From positions 26,722,116 to 26,786,115 of the forward strand of contig OX457026.1 of NCBI GenBank assembly GCA_949752745.1: a stretch of DNA of 64,000 bases, in the 5' to 3' direction. Below, piece after piece: positions 12,001 to 22,404 of this stretch (position 1 is the first letter of the stretch; every line of letters starts with the position of its first letter). Source of the DNA: Protula sp. h YS-2021. Taxonomy: Eukaryota > Annelida > Polychaeta > Sabellida > Serpulidae. The notes beneath the pieces were generated by a model, which was not told where the DNA came from, searched no databases, and worked only from the letters and a program-made list of their open reading frames with translations. Made by a program: the position numbers and the translations under genes.

Positions 12001-14606
12001 TGCTTTGCCATTGGACAGAACCACAGCAAAGCCTCCTAGCAATACACTGTACTGAAACTGCTTCACAAACACCTCCGAATGATTCATCTGCGACGCTGAA
12101 ATACGCATGCGCACCTTCCTGTCAACTTCCGCTTGTTCATTTTAATTAACTTATAAATATAAGACTATTAAGTTACAAGTGATGGCGACAAAACGACCCC
12201 TGAACTAAAAGCGCGATATTCAGTGACAGTGTTGATACTCTATTCAAAGGTCTGACTACCGATATTTTCAAAGCTTTCTAATTTAATTTTTATTTTTTTA
12301 GTGCCTCCTACCAAAGCGAAAAAAAAAAGAATTTCAATATAAACATAATAAGTTATAACTTAAATCTATTGGCTCTATCTGTTTATTTATTTAAAAACAG
12401 CTTCCGGCCAATCATACAAAGAGGGCGCAGCTTACCTCTGGACTGTTGCAGATCTACGGAGAAAGGTATTGTAGCCACCTCGATGGTCATATCGGCGTTG
12501 ATCATGCCGTCCCAGCGTATTCGCTGGAGCCAGCCTATCCCAGTGGCCACCAGCAGCTCTTCCCTCAGACACACCAGGCTGTAAACACAATGCATGGACG
12601 TCCGTCGATAATGGGAGACACATCAAGTGTGTGCATTGCTGTAATGTATTTGCATTCTATGTGAAGCAAGAACGCTTCAAATACCAGTCTAGTATCAGGC
12701 CGGACAAAGAAGAATGTGACTGGTGTTCTATGATGGTATTTACAGCTGTGAGAAAAACAGACGAGGGGCGGGAAAGGGGCGGGGAGGTCAAACACTACGC
12801 ATTTCACATTTAATTGCATTATGTTGTGGGTAAAGGCAAATCCGGAAGTTGCATTGAAACTGAAAACTCCAAGGCCTGTCCGAAACTGGGAATTTGAAAA
12901 ATGAGACCAGTAACACACAGTATGCTTGTAACGATCAGGCACAGATTAAAACTGTCTAGATAAAGATCAAAGAAACACGGCAATACGTACGTTACATATC
13001 AACTACCTCGCAGATGTACCTCGCAACTTTCCTCTATAATTTAAATCATTTGAGTCAAACATAACAGATATGTGGTAAAAGGCAGAAGTATGATCCTGGG
13101 GAATTATCAACCCACTCCCCACACACACACACCTGTGCACGCCACCAGCCACTTGAATATACGCGGTTTGCGCAAGCGTCAACGACGGTATGTAGTCTGG
13201 TTCCCGGTCAACGTTCTCATTGTTGGACACACTGCCCCTGAAACAGTCGCAGACTTTACTTATTTGATTTTACGCAGTGTTTGTTGTACCAATGCGCGAT
13301 CCCACCTATCTTCTTCTATTTCATTCTTCGTTTACAAATAATTCAGCAGTAAAAACGGGCCGTCACAAACAAATACTTGATGACCTGATTCTGATTCATT
13401 TTAGTTCCACGCCTAACAGAGACCATAAATATGCAAACTGTAAAAACAATGCACTTTCTTCTTAATTTTGTTGAAAGGTATTGAACGGTTTCCCCTGTCG
13501 CTTACATATGCTAAATATAGACACACTTGACACACCTCTCATCACGCTGTACAAACAGTGACTTCTGTTTCGACTTCACCGCAACGCCCAGCTTGAAAAA
13601 AATGATGTAACCCTTAGAGGTCTGCAATAAAACAGACACCTATGAAGCAAACTGTCGTTGGGGTCGGTCTGGAGTGGGAAGTCGCACATTCCACACACGC
13701 AGGAGATTTTAAGAGCACAGCGTGCGCGTCAACCAGATGAAAATAATTTATTCAAACATGTTGTTTTCATATTTTAGTCTTTATATATCACCTACCAGAA
13801 AATTTTAGCTGCTGCTAAATCGAGTGCTCACAAACTACACACCAAGCTTGGTAAGATAGTTTCAGCCAAAACTCGTAGAATGTGGAGGAAAAATATAGGA
13901 CACAACAATTCTACTTGAAGGCCGAAAGCATTGCTCGCGCACTTACGGTAACAGCGATCATACTCGAGTCCGGCTTCCATTGCGCTGAGGTATTCTCACC
14001 GAACTGGCTCACGGAGTTATCAGAGCGGCGAAAGCTCACAATTTGGACGCTAGGCTAATAGTAGAAATAACATCAAAAACTCTTGTTAGTCATAAAATGT
14101 TGATAGGGGACCACACATTTGCGAAACACCTAATATTCGTTTTAGTATGAGTCAACCTGTACTTATGAACTGGTTATAACATGTTTTATAAGCAAGCCGA
14201 AAAAGATACACAACCCGTTTCAGCCCTATTTGGGGGGGGGGGGGAGGGGGGGTTAGGACGGGGTGAAGGGACGTCGGCAGTTGTTAGCATTGTGTTGTCA
14301 TGACAATATACAGAATCCCAAACAAGTGGGACGTCCGTTGATTCTGGTGATAAGATTCAAGACCTCAAAGAAACTGCGTGTGTGAGGGGAGGAGGAGGGG
14401 GGGGGGGGTGGGCGAGAGAGATAACGCGCGCCTCATTTAAAATCATACAAACAATTTTGCACACCAACCTGGCAATACCACACCGCAAGCGTGCCATGCG
14501 AGAGCACAGCGAAGAGCAGACGATCCATGTTGGCCGTGACGTGTACAAGAGGACTGCCATCCTCCTGAAAGCTTAACTCACGCGGCCAGCCGACAGGAAA
14601 GTACAT
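159..14606 (-). CDS. RIC1: RIC1 homologue, RAB6A-GEF complex partner 1 (5' half, 15 exons)
   Basis: RIC1 with RGP1 forms the guanine-nucleotide exchange factor for Rab6 at the Golgi, acting in endosome-to-Golgi retrograde traffic. Fifteen minus-strand exons read collinearly with the animal RIC1 family, whose N-terminal half is a WD40-type propeller. Landmarks are the start [10 protein letters not shown], the stretch [78 protein letters not shown] and [14 protein letters not shown]. Coding segments: 14606-14469, 14054-13947, 13621-13536, 13237-13133, 12578-12436, 12095-11962, 11580-11489, 10974-10886, 10359-10215, 8821-8666, 8302-8126, 7866-7663, 7287-7099, 6181-6017, 314-159. Together they give about 700 codons, roughly half of the family length, so the C-terminal half lies to the left. 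All phases agree except between 10215 and 8821, where a small exon is missing. No stops or frameshifts were seen, so the gene looks functional. Family assignment rests on remembered similarity, not a search. Confidence 0.93.
690..6016. repeat. 41-bp minisatellite, about 130 units, in a RIC1 intron
   Basis: Tandem array with a 41-bp period. A typical unit read on plus begins GCCTACCAGACACGCCCATA and continues through ACCAGCCCCGCCTACAGTCC to a final T. Variants recur: CATAACCAGTCCC, CATAAAAAGCCCC, GATACGTCC and CCAATAGTCC. About 5.3 kb at 41 bp gives near 130 copies. On the minus (gene) strand most units contain CTG|GTAGGC, and the last unit supplies the real exon-14 donor. ORFs within it are periodic artefacts. 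Confidence 0.97.
3374..5807. repeat. Tandem 1.2-kb higher-order duplication inside the minisatellite
   Basis: The unit series starting at 3374 reappears at 4591 with the same order of rare variants (CCTATCAGACACG, GATACGTCCATAAAAAGCAC, CACCTGCAGTCC, CCCGACTACAG, CTACAATCC, CCAATAGTCC, GTCACGCCCATAGCC). The offset is 1217 bp. A few differences exist, such as CATAAAAAGC versus CATAACCAGC and an extra half unit near 3720. Confidence 0.85.
6017..6181 (-). CDS. RIC1: RIC1 exon 14 (as recognised)
   Basis: 165 bp, 55 codons between acceptor TTACAG| and donor GTCCG|GTAGGC. Encodes [40 protein letters not shown] and [12 protein letters not shown]. The donor GTAGGC is itself the first part of the 41-bp minisatellite unit that fills the following intron. 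Confidence 0.9.
7099..7287 (-). CDS. RIC1: RIC1 exon
   Basis: 189 bp, 63 codons between acceptor AACAG| and donor AAG|GTCGTT. Encodes [20 protein letters not shown] and [17 protein letters not shown]. The reading frame stays open past this donor to 7021, but family alignment and the phase of the next exon favour the earlier GT. Confidence 0.82.
7663..7866 (-). CDS. RIC1: RIC1 exon
   Basis: 204 bp, 68 codons between acceptor TTTAG| and donor GACGAG|GTTTGT. Encodes [18 protein letters not shown] then [18 protein letters not shown] and VVTGGLSWW. This is one of the most diagnostic RIC1 exons. Confidence 0.95.
8126..8302 (-). CDS. RIC1: RIC1 exon
   Basis: 177 bp, 59 codons between acceptor ATACAG| and donor CGG|GTGAGT. 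Encodes [20 protein letters not shown] and [17 protein letters not shown]. The segment between these motifs is shorter than in vertebrate RIC1. Confidence 0.9.
8666..8821 (-). CDS. RIC1: RIC1 exon 10 or 11 (next recognised)
   Basis: 156 bp, 52 codons between acceptor GACAG| and donor CATG|GTGAGT. Encodes [20 protein letters not shown] and [14 protein letters not shown] phase-0 start is forced by the W-G-x-E-G-Y-H match to the family. Confidence 0.92.
8822..10214 (-). other. RIC1 intron(s), missing micro-exon expected
   Basis: AT-rich intron sequence with the poly-T tract and no long ORF. The splice-phase mismatch of the flanking exons predicts a small coding exon of length 3n+1 here, and RIC1 proteins have about 15 residues at this point. 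I could not place it with confidence. Confidence 0.5.
8977..9020. repeat. Poly-T tract in a RIC1 intron
   Basis: About 44 consecutive T on plus (poly-A on the gene strand) with one interruption near its end. It could be the tail of an old retroposed insertion, but no body was recognised beside it. Confidence 0.8.
10215..10359 (-). CDS. RIC1: RIC1 exon 9
   Basis: 145 bp between acceptor GCTGCAG| and donor TCCAG|GTACTC. Encodes [20 protein letters not shown] and [19 protein letters not shown]. It ends in phase 2 whereas the next recognised exon starts in phase 0, so a further small exon should lie in 8822-10214. Confidence 0.93.
10886..10974 (-). CDS. RIC1: RIC1 exon 8
   Basis: 89 bp between acceptor GTTACAG| and donor CCAG|GTAAGT. 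Encodes [19 protein letters not shown] and [10 protein letters not shown]. The phase joins exons 7 and 9 cleanly. Confidence 0.9.
11489..11580 (-). CDS. RIC1: RIC1 exon 7
   Basis: 92 bp starting [18 protein letters not shown] after acceptor TTGGCAG| and ending in phase 2 at CAAAA|GTAGGT. It carries [11 protein letters not shown], a strongly conserved RIC1 stretch. Confidence 0.92.
11962..12095 (-). CDS. RIC1: RIC1 exon 6
   Basis: 134 bp between acceptor TTTCAG| and donor AAGT|GTAAGC. Encodes [20 protein letters not shown] then [19 protein letters not shown]. Its first two bases complete an Ala codon begun in exon 5, which supports the border. Confidence 0.88.
12436..12578 (-). CDS. RIC1: RIC1 exon 5
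   Basis: 143 bp between acceptor TTACAG| and donor AGAG|GTAAGC. Encodes [20 protein letters not shown] and [14 protein letters not shown]. The PFSVDLQ-S-R core is among the best conserved parts of the RIC1 propeller. Confidence 0.92.
13133..13237 (-). CDS. RIC1: RIC1 exon 4
   Basis: 105 bp between acceptor TTTCAG| and donor CACAG|GTGTGT. Encodes [19 protein letters not shown] and [14 protein letters not shown]. The donor merges into a GT-rich microsatellite. Phase 2 at both borders agrees with exons 3 and 5. Confidence 0.85.
13536..13621 (-). CDS. RIC1: RIC1 exon 3
   Basis: 86 bp beginning [19 protein letters not shown] after acceptor TTGCAG| and ending GATGAGAG|GTGTGT in phase 2. It is too short for a long-ORF scan. 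Phase fits exon 4, completing an Arg codon. Confidence 0.85.
13947..14054 (-). CDS. RIC1: RIC1 exon 2
   Basis: 36 codons between acceptor TATTAG| and donor ACC|GTAAGT, phase 0 on both sides. Includes [19 protein letters not shown] and [13 protein letters not shown], the first beta-propeller blade segment in the family. Confidence 0.88.
14469..14606 (-). CDS. RIC1: RIC1 exon 1 (start codon)
   Basis: 46 codons from the ATG at 14606, opening [10 protein letters not shown] and ending [10 protein letters not shown] before donor CAG|GTTGGT, phase 0. The N-terminal MYF-x2-GWP pattern is characteristic of the RIC1 N-terminus, which fixes the start. A poly-G run and a G-rich tract follow in the intron. 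Confidence 0.9.
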
Positions 14607-16410
14607 GGTCTAGTTCAGCTATTCCGTTCTCCCGACATTCGGCATCTGCGATTGTATAAACCAAATGCAGGATGACTGAAAGTTCGGGTGACGGTTACCT
14701 CAACTGGTTTAAGTGTTTGTCTGTTAAGCAAAAGATCCTAAGATCGACTTTTAGATCGGGAAGTAGGAGGGGGATAGTGAGAAGGGATTGCCCAACTGCT
14801 TCAGTTAAGTGAAAGTACTGGGTTAGATTGCCTATCATGTAATTAAATATAAAGGATGTTTGAGTCTTCCAACCATATATATCTTTCCAGACGGCACTCA
14901 AACACCCTCCTTACTGCTCCTCTTTGTTCACTGAATAATGTTGTTATATCGCAAATTAAAATTACACATCCAAGTTACCTTACTTCTACACTATATTCCA
15001 ACATAATGTTTGGGAATATGCCCACCCGTTTTAACTTGCAAGTAAATCGAAGTTCTTTCTTTTTATGCCACTTATGGAGTTATGCTTCCATCCGTTGCAA
15101 CTCTTGTCACATAGTTCCCCCACTCCCACCCTCTTGTGAAAAGACTGAAACTGCCTGAATAGATTTTCAGGAAACCAGTCGGAATAGAGATAAATCAACA
15201 AACTGCGATCTAGCACTTAAGAGCGTCTTGTACAAAGTACTTTCCCCATCTTCACATTTAGCTTGTCTGAAACGTTTGTGTTCGAAACTGCTTTCTTCAA
15301 AGCGTTGAATACTTGATCTTTTTTGTTTAACTAGGTACTGAGTGTTTGGAAGAATTTGAAACTCGTTTGCAATTTTGACCTTTGATTTTCACCCTTTTCA
15401 ACTTTTTAACTTGCTTTGTACAAATCTAACAATAGTCTAGCGTCTCCTGAGTTATTAATCACTCGCAAACAAAATTACTCAGAGAAACTCAGGACTCCGC
15501 ATTGCAGTTCGAAGCCAGCCGTCTATAAAAGACGATGACAATTGCAATCAATATCAGTGATCAAAATGGCTACACAGCGAAAAAGAACCAAGTATTCTTT
15601 GGACGTCAAGTCGGGACACGCCAGACTATTGTTAGATTTGTACGGGAAACGTGACGCGTGTAGCTGAGATGCCAACAAATACACTTCACATTATGCGATG
15701 GGTATGAGTGGTGGGGCCTGATTTGCCTTATCAGTCCAGTGACTAATCCTTGCGGATAAGGGGAGTAAGACGTGTCAAATGAATGCCACAGCATGCAGTG
15801 TTTTAATACTTTTGTACGATTTCACTACTAGGAAATAAGCCCCCAACCCCCCCCCCCCCCGAAGCCCAGCCAGGTAAAAGCCCCACCACCCCCAAACTTT
15901 CATAAATAAAGTAACAAAAACTATAGAGTTGGTTTTGCTTTAAGGAAATGTTCCACCTTGGTTTTTATGGTCTACATCAAGGATATTTTTTAAAACAATG
16001 CAGTTTTCCTCGATCCATCTCATAGTGAATTGGTCAGCTCTGGTGTTGCATTAGCGAATAAGATCACCAGATGCTTACAGCTCCGAAGTACGAGTAATGA
16101 ATTTTAATTGCCGTTAAGACCGTTGATTGCAATTTACATTTGAAACAAAACAATTGAAAAATTACTATATGTAGGTTGATAAATAAAACAAAAACGCTTC
16201 AAAACATTTGTTTATTTTACCACTTCCTTAAAACCAGAGTTGTATTTTTGGCTGTCAAAATCTATTTTTGATAGGACACGTGTCATTAACCGTCAAAAAC
16301 TGGTTTAAACTGTCAAAAACTATCGCCTAGTTAGTGATTACATAAGTAATTCACGTATTTATAATCATCACTGTACAAAATGGCATGACAGTTAGGTTAA
16401 ATGTCAATAG
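14607..16410. other. Non-coding stretch upstream of RIC1
   Basis: The RIC1 promoter and 5' UTR should lie here, but no TATA box or CpG-rich core stands out. Poly-C runs occur near 15845. A TATA-like CTATAAAAG at about 15523 precedes an ATG at 15566 opening MATQRKRTKYSLDVK, which stops after about 34 codons. That basic start resembles DNA-transposon proteins and is probably a truncated relic. Confidence 0.4.
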
Positions 16411-16425
16411 TGTATTTCTTCTTTT

Positions 16426-16830
16426 CCGCGCAGAATTCTGTAACAGAACACAAGTTTTGCTGCTTTGTCATTACCCAGTAGGTTTCTAACTTTTGAGTGA
16501 ATTAAACCGAAACTGGAAAACACACGTCCGATGGATGCCGATGATGATGGGGATCCTAACAACTGTATTGCTTGATTTATGAAACTGTCCGGTACAGAGT
16601 ATATGCCTAACGCTTTTCACCAGACAACAGCATTCGCGCTTTCACTTAAGTATGCTGATGGAAGTGGTGAGATTTTTGCGTCAAAGACGGTCAGCGTTGC
16701 GATGTTGCTTGGGTCATGTTTCGACAGGAATGCGTGGACAGAGGCTAATTGGTCCTCGTTCAGCTCTCCTTGATACTTCGGTTGTAACTTGTAAGCCGTA
16801 TAACGCTCGTCCGCTGGCGCCTGATTTAGA
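16426..16830 (-). pseudogene. hAT-family transposase relic (C-terminal dimerisation region)
   Basis: Read on minus, the segment encodes DERYTAYKLQPKYQGELNED, LTVFDAKISPLPSAYLSES, a stop, then PSSSASIGRVFSSFGLIHSK and VRNLLGNDKAAKLVFCYRIL. The pattern S-A-S-x-x-R-V-F-S followed by S-K-x-R-N-x-L and K-L-V-F-C-Y is typical of the hATC dimerisation domain at the C-terminus of hAT transposases and domesticated BED proteins. One in-frame stop (after NAVVW) and loss of the catalytic part show a dead fragment. No terminal repeats or 8-bp duplication were identified. Confidence 0.72.
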
Positions 16831-16989
16831 CGTTTCTTTGACAGTATTTGACAATTTCTTTGTCAACAAGTTATTTCGACGTGACAGATTAAACACAGTA
16901 ATATCAGCCGTCAAAAACTCTACAACTCTCGAATCCGCTTATTCGGGATGCCCGAAGTGTGATTAGCTTAAGAGAAATTATCAATTTCT

Positions 16990-18120
16990 TTCAGCTACAA
17001 AGAGTGTTTTGGAGCTACCAGGGTAGTTCGGGTGGTTCGTATCGCGAAGAAGCGGCTCGGGACGGGCAGATATAAGGACTAAAAATAAGGAAGAGCTCAC
17101 TCAGAGCTACAGGTGGACTAGCTCCAAGAAGCGGTGCGCTAAAAAGCTTCCAGAGATATATACGATGTTATACAAGTCAGAGCTACTCGGAGCTACAGGT
17201 GGACACTCACAGTACTTGTGCGTGTCTGGCGAGATTTCGAGTATAAAATCATTTTAACTATACTTGGCACAGCAAACCAACCTGTTGTTTTGCTTTTAGT
17301 AAACAATGTTCCTCAGCTCAAATTCATATAAAAGGCATTAAAAATATAAGAACATTGTTTTTAGATTATCTTTGCGGCCTTGACATTAATTATTACTATA
17401 AAAAGTTGTAATAACTCGTAACAAACAAAACGTCGACGCTTGATGATTACATTTCCCGAATTGAAATTTCTCTTTAACTTCTGGACTTTTCTTAATTGTG
17501 AGAAAATTCGTTGCATGCAGTCATAGATTGTTTTATCATTCATCTATTCAATTACAATTAATTTATTTGACAGGGTGATCTATTCGAGACACGCGGCAGA
17601 AGAGAAGAAATGACCAGGTAAATTCAACAGCATTAACGTAGACTAATATAATAGTCTATAATATAGAATATAATATAGAACGTGGTAGGAATGGAACACC
17701 TAATATATGCAAACTGTTTGATACGCCGTATAAAAGATATTGTATTGGGAAGGCAGAAATAAAAGAAATAAATTCATGGAAATCTTTTAATTCAGCGGGA
17801 TCCCATCGCGGACTGCCCATTTCATAAGACGAACCTAGTTAAATGGGCTTTCACCACGAACTGCCCATTACTGGCAACGAAACTGAATGTTCGAACATAA
17901 GTATAGGGAGACTGATACGATCTCATGTCCCCCTTTTTGTCACACAAAAGAGCGACATTTAAGACAAGAAGTCAGATACGGCTTAACAATGTTTGTCGAC
18001 CCATCACAGTGCCGTGCTGTACTATGTACAACGGCAGCACCTTAAAAATTACCAGCAGCAATCGACAGGGACACTTACACTGAAGTTGACAAAGGGCCGA
18101 GCAGTCCGACAGCAGAAATA
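16990..18120. other. AT-rich intergenic stretch
   Basis: No supported gene. It contains short duplicated phrases (CTCAGAGCTACAGGTGGAC near 17099 and CGGAGCTACAGGTGGACAC near 17190) and an A/T-rich palindromic patch at about 17640-17680. Confidence 0.5.
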
Positions 18121-18124
18121 GAGT

Positions 18125-18185
18125 CTATTTAGACACCTTCTTTTTCTTAAAGGCCTTCTTTCGGTGGAATTGCTGAAAAGGTCTG
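18125..18185 (-). CDS. Candidate terminal exon, basic C-terminus (weak)
   Basis: A good polypyrimidine tract and acceptor CTTCTTGCAG| are followed on minus by PFQQFHRKKAFKKKKVSK and a TAG at 18125-18127. Such a Lys-rich tail is plausible as the end of a nuclear protein, but there is no identified upstream partner and the phase differs from the orphan exon at 22192-22348. Chance remains quite possible. Confidence 0.25.
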
Positions 18186-18319
18186 CAAGAAGAAAGATTA
18201 TTATAAATTAATAATTCAGCAGTGACAAACGGACCAAGAATAAGCAAATTAGTTACAAAATTGGTTGTGTAATATATGTTTAATGAGCGTGTTTGGAGAG
18301 GCCAAACACCCAAATAGTA

Positions 18320-18997
18320 TCAAATGACACACTGACACATCACTAGGGTTGCGCAAAGAGAGGGCCACATGTGGGACAATTTCGTCTGCAATAAATCATC
18401 ATTCAAATGAGTATTATACGCTACCAGAATAACCCTCTTTATATAGTCACATATAGATGCTTTAGAAAGGTCAACCATAACACCAGCATGAATGACAGAA
18501 ACAGACACAGCTGCAACGTGTTCCGATAACTGTTTGACCGTTTTACATATGCGCATAGCCGGGAGAAGGGACATAAGGACGCTTTGTCGACACAACCGCG
18601 CCAATTCACGCCCTGCAAAGGTTTGTATCACAATTTGCGTAAATGTACCCAACTCCTTGGTCGCAAAATGCCTCTTGTCCAGAAATGACGGTATTGGTTT
18701 TAGGATCACCGTCTAGCATAAACCATTAGCTTAGCTGATTACGTCCTGCAAAGCATGTATTTCTCCTCGCCGTGTGCACGTTTGAATTGCAAGGAAACAC
18801 ACTTCAGCATAAGTAGTTTCTTGGTAATGCAGAGTATTTGAAGAGACTTCAAAACCAGGGACAAAGCCCAAGAAACCATAGTTTTGTCTGCCACGGCAAA
18901 ATAACGCACCGATCGCTGACGCTGCTAAATCCTGCTGACTGCGACGGTTCACCAAGTTGCTTATGCTCAAAATATGGGTTGGGTTGATCCAATGCAT
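18320..18997 (-). pseudogene. Decayed long reading frame, unidentified
   Basis: One minus-strand frame runs from 18997 to 18320 with only two in-frame stops clustered near 18707-18731, giving about 220 codons. It contains CRGRQNYGFLGFVPGFEVSS, HYQETTYAEVCFLAIQTCTR and ICKTVKQLSEHVAAVSVSVI. Composition looks protein-like, but no domain was recognised. It may be a mobile-element relic or exons of an unknown gene. Confidence 0.4.
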
Positions 18998-20189
18998 AGT
19001 CTTTGATCAATTGTTATAACAAGATATATTGGATACAGGGCGGTTGATTTTAGGTGTGTGTTCGAGGTTATGTCCTTTCGTGAGCGGATTCATGTGTGCT
19101 TCTTTGAAAACGGAAGGCATCTTGCCGCTAGATAGTGATAAGGTTGGCTATTTTTTAAAATAGTTATAATATGAAATTGCCTATTTAATCTGTAAAGAAG
19201 AGTTAATTGCTAGTTAAAGCTGCAACATAAGTTTTTAATTTCGAAAACATAGTCTTGTAGACTACGAAGCCATAACTATGGGTTTTCCAATGTGTTAAAC
19301 AGTGGTTATCGCGATCCATAATAGTAAACAATTCTGTAGAGCACATAGCTCCACAAGGGTACCCTTAACAGGTGCCCCGTTCCTATGTTTACAATGCTTG
19401 TCAAACAACCTACCAATTAGCGTCGGTACAATTCTCTCATGTGATCGAACCATTCCCAACTTATCACGATCCGTGTAACAGGAAATTTTTCTCCGATAAA
19501 ATTTTGTAAAAATTTTATGAATCAAAATCAAGGTAAATGCACACTTTTTAAATATTATTTATCTTGGATATTAGATTTACGTATACCGTAAGTGTTATCT
19601 TGTTTCGATGCACGTTTTGACTAGTTTTGTTGACTGCTGATTCCTACACGTGATAGGTCTGGGGTTTTTCAGACCGACTTTCGTTCGGTAAATGCTTCCC
19701 TGCCATCAAGAACGTAGTGTAGGTTATGTGTAATAGACAGTGAGACGGTTTCTGAGCGATTTTTGCAGTTGCTATTTCGAGCGTCTCCCTCGTTGTTAGC
19801 AAAACAATTTGCATTGGAATGCCTCTGCAAACAGAAACGTTCTTTCTTTCCGTCGTCCTTCTCCCCTTATGCTCTTGGAGCGGTATAGGGGCGTGGGATA
19901 CGAAGTTTTAACAGCTTAGGGGTTTGTCTTCCACGCGCTTGAGGCTGCAGCAGTTCTCTTTTTTGGTGGTAGCAAAATCTATATCTTACTGTAGATAGAC
20001 ACGCAAACACTTAGTGTTGAGATGATTTATCACGGTTTTGAGTACTGTAGCCAGTGCTGTCCACATAAGTAACGTGGTGTTATGCATCGGTCAGGATAGC
20101 GGGGGTATTTGCCTGTTGCAGTCTGCTAGACCGTGTTTGCTACGATCCGCTGCGGTGACGGGTAAAGCAAGGGACGGTTTACAGGTAGT

Positions 20190-20660
20190 ATGGCTTGTGT
20201 AGGCAGCATCACACATCATGCCCTCATCGCGGCCATAGCACTGGCACTGTCACGGGTCGTGATTGCGGCTACTTGCCGGTGTCACGAGTAGTGTTTGCAC
20301 CGACCCCTGTTGTGGTGGGTCGTGACTGCGTCGGCTCACTGCTGTCACGGGTCGTGTTCACAGTTTCTCGCTATTGCAGCAGCTTGTTATTGCAACATAA
20401 TGCCAAGGGTCGTTTGTGACGGCTTGCTGTTGCAGCGACAGGTATGTGTTTCGAGTCGTGTTTGTCAGAATACCTGACTGTCAAGACATGACACAAGGCC
20501 TGGTCGTGTCTGTTACGATACCTGACTGTCACAGGTTGGCACAATGCCGTGCAATGCTTGTCATAAGACGTGACTGTCACGGATTGACACAAGGCCAGGT
20601 CGTGTGTGTCACGATACGTGAATGGCACGATACGCAACTGGTACGATACGTGACTGTCAC
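20190..20660. repeat. Degenerate tandem repeat of TGACTGTCACG-type units
   Basis: From about 20465, units of 46-50 bp follow the pattern CGTGACTGTCACGG, then GACACAAGGCC, then GGTCGTGTGTGTCACGATA, shrinking to 16-bp units at 20620-20660. From 20190 to 20460 a related pattern built on CACGGGTCGTG recurs with poor spacing. The units are rich in inverted motifs (CGTGAC/GTCACG). Confidence 0.7.
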
Positions 20661-21191
20661 GGGTGTAATTATATTATACGCACTGTTTTCGTCTTTTATC
20701 ATTAATATATCATGTTTTATGTATTATCGTCAGTGATAACATCACACCTGTAACGTTTGTTTGGTTGTAGATTAACTGACGATTCCCGAGTCCTGTGCCC
20801 ATGACAAGCGGACAGGTGGCACACATTCAAGGTGCACTGCGTGGCTACGTCGTTCGGATACAGTCTTGCACGCTAGATGGCCGCTGCGACCAGTGTGCGC
20901 ATCTCGATGTCTCGTTTTCACTCCTCTTGAAATAGCAGGAGACTGCGCCGGGATTTTACTTCATCGAACCAAGAGAATCGATGTGACATCTTCCATGGGA
21001 ACTCGTGTTGTGGCTGCTACAAACGCTATACACAGCCAATGACTGGCGATACACGTAGCATCCGGAACATTCTATTTGTGCATTGTCTTCACCTTCATCA
21101 GCAGACAATTCATTTTGTCTTGTGAGGTGGAGGCAGTGATTGTCAGTGATAAAGAACACATTCCAAGTCTTTTCACAGATTCTGTCGCAAC

Positions 21192-21496
21192 TTGTTTCCC
21201 GTCCTCACCCGTCGCAACTACGGCCTCGCGCCCGGCTTCGCTGGTGATTACTCAGGCTGTACCTTCGACGGTATCTCATTCTGGGCTATACCATGCCTCG
21301 AGTTGGGTCATGACGCCGGAGGACTACAAACTCTTGTGGCCTGCACGCTCCCGCACTCCTCTGGGTTGGAAGCTTTACCAGATGAATTGGAGGAGGCTTG
21401 GACAGTAGATTTTTTGGCAGCCTACTTTTCCTTAAAGGATATTATCAAGTTTAGTGCCGATAATTCGTCTACCTCGATAACGACGTCAAAACCACA
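21192..21496 (+). CDS. Candidate exon of an unidentified plus-strand gene
   Basis: An open frame starting at an ATG near 21192 includes YGLAPGFAGDYSGCTFDG, LELGHDAGGLQTLVACTL and LPDELEEAWTVDFLAAYFSL, and ends at a good donor CCACAG|GTTAGT near 21496. No family was recognised. Coding potential is suggested by balanced composition in an otherwise AT-rich region, but the start is uncertain. Confidence 0.4.
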
Positions 21497-21679
21497 GGTT
21501 AGTCGGCCGTCCTTTTTTCTTTGTGGCCCAGTCAAAACCGCAACCGCGTAAAGACTTAATTGGGTTTATCGATGGCCCCCTGTTTTTCTAACGCCTCACA
21601 AGCCAGGTTGGACGAGTTATAAATGTTGCGAGATGTTCGGCCGCGCCACTGGTCTCGCTTGCTTCCGTCGAACATTTTA

Positions 21680-22047
21680 CACGTTAAGACTGCAACTTAT
21701 CAAACCAATGACGGAGTTCTGCCAGTCCATCGACTGGTGTATCCACGTGACATGTTGGCGTGGTTCCCGAATGTCAGCTCGGAATCGAATGTGTCGTTAC
21801 CTGAAAGGGACTGCAGATACTTGGAAGAAGTGGTCAGGAAGAGCTTTCGCACTCTTTCTTTTCAAGATGCCGCGTTTCAAGCGTTGAGGAAATTTGTTAA
21901 CCCAAGGACCAACGATTTATTTGCTCGTGTCTTCGACTCTGTTCTTGCGGCTTTGCCGGACCTCCTGAAAATAAATGCATACATGCTCACGTCGCTAGTG
22001 GTGCTGGGGAGAGATCAAATATTGCCGCATTCCAACGTTTGTACTGA
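21680..22047 (+). CDS. Candidate second exon of the same gene
   Basis: An open frame from about 21680 (acceptor possibly CACGTTAAG|) encodes TATYQTNDGVLPVHRLVYPR, DMLAWFPNVSSESNVSLPER, DCRYLEEVVRKSFRTLSFQD and NPRTNDLFARVFDSVLAALP. A donor ACTGAG|GTTATA follows near 22047. The frame looks like real protein, but I cannot name it. Phase 0 joins the exon ending at about 21496. Confidence 0.42.
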
Positions 22048-22191
22048 GGTTATACTACTGACATGTATTTATAAAAACTACTAGGATCAGCACGGGTAAT
22101 TCAGAGTAAGATAAATCCGAAACGTAAAACAGCCACAGAACTGCCACATAGTTTCGGTTAGGCATTTGCTTATCAGCGGTCAGTCAGTCAC

Positions 22192-22348
22192 CTGCTGCAA
22201 TGCTGTCAAAGCTGTGCAGTAGGGGATGCAGGAGGGAGTCGCATTCCTCCTTCTCCAAACCTAAATTAATGCTTAGCTCAAAGTTCCAGCAGTTGAATCC
22301 CCCCACATTCCCAAAAAGTTGGATCCACGCCTGCTCTGTGAAGCTAAC
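22192..22348 (-). CDS. Orphan exon of an unidentified minus-strand gene
   Basis: 157 bp between acceptor TTTTTCAG| and donor GCAG|GTGACT, open in one frame: VSFTEQAWIQLFGNVGGFNC, WNFELSINLGLEKEECDSLL and HPLLHSFDSIAA. Both splice sites are strong, and composition is far less AT-rich than the flanks, so this is probably a real exon. Start phase 0, end phase 1. No family was recognised. Confidence 0.55.
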
Positions 22349-22404
22349 CTGAAAAATCTTGATTTGTAATGTTGTGAAAAAGCATTATTAGCCCTCAGCC
22401 AATA

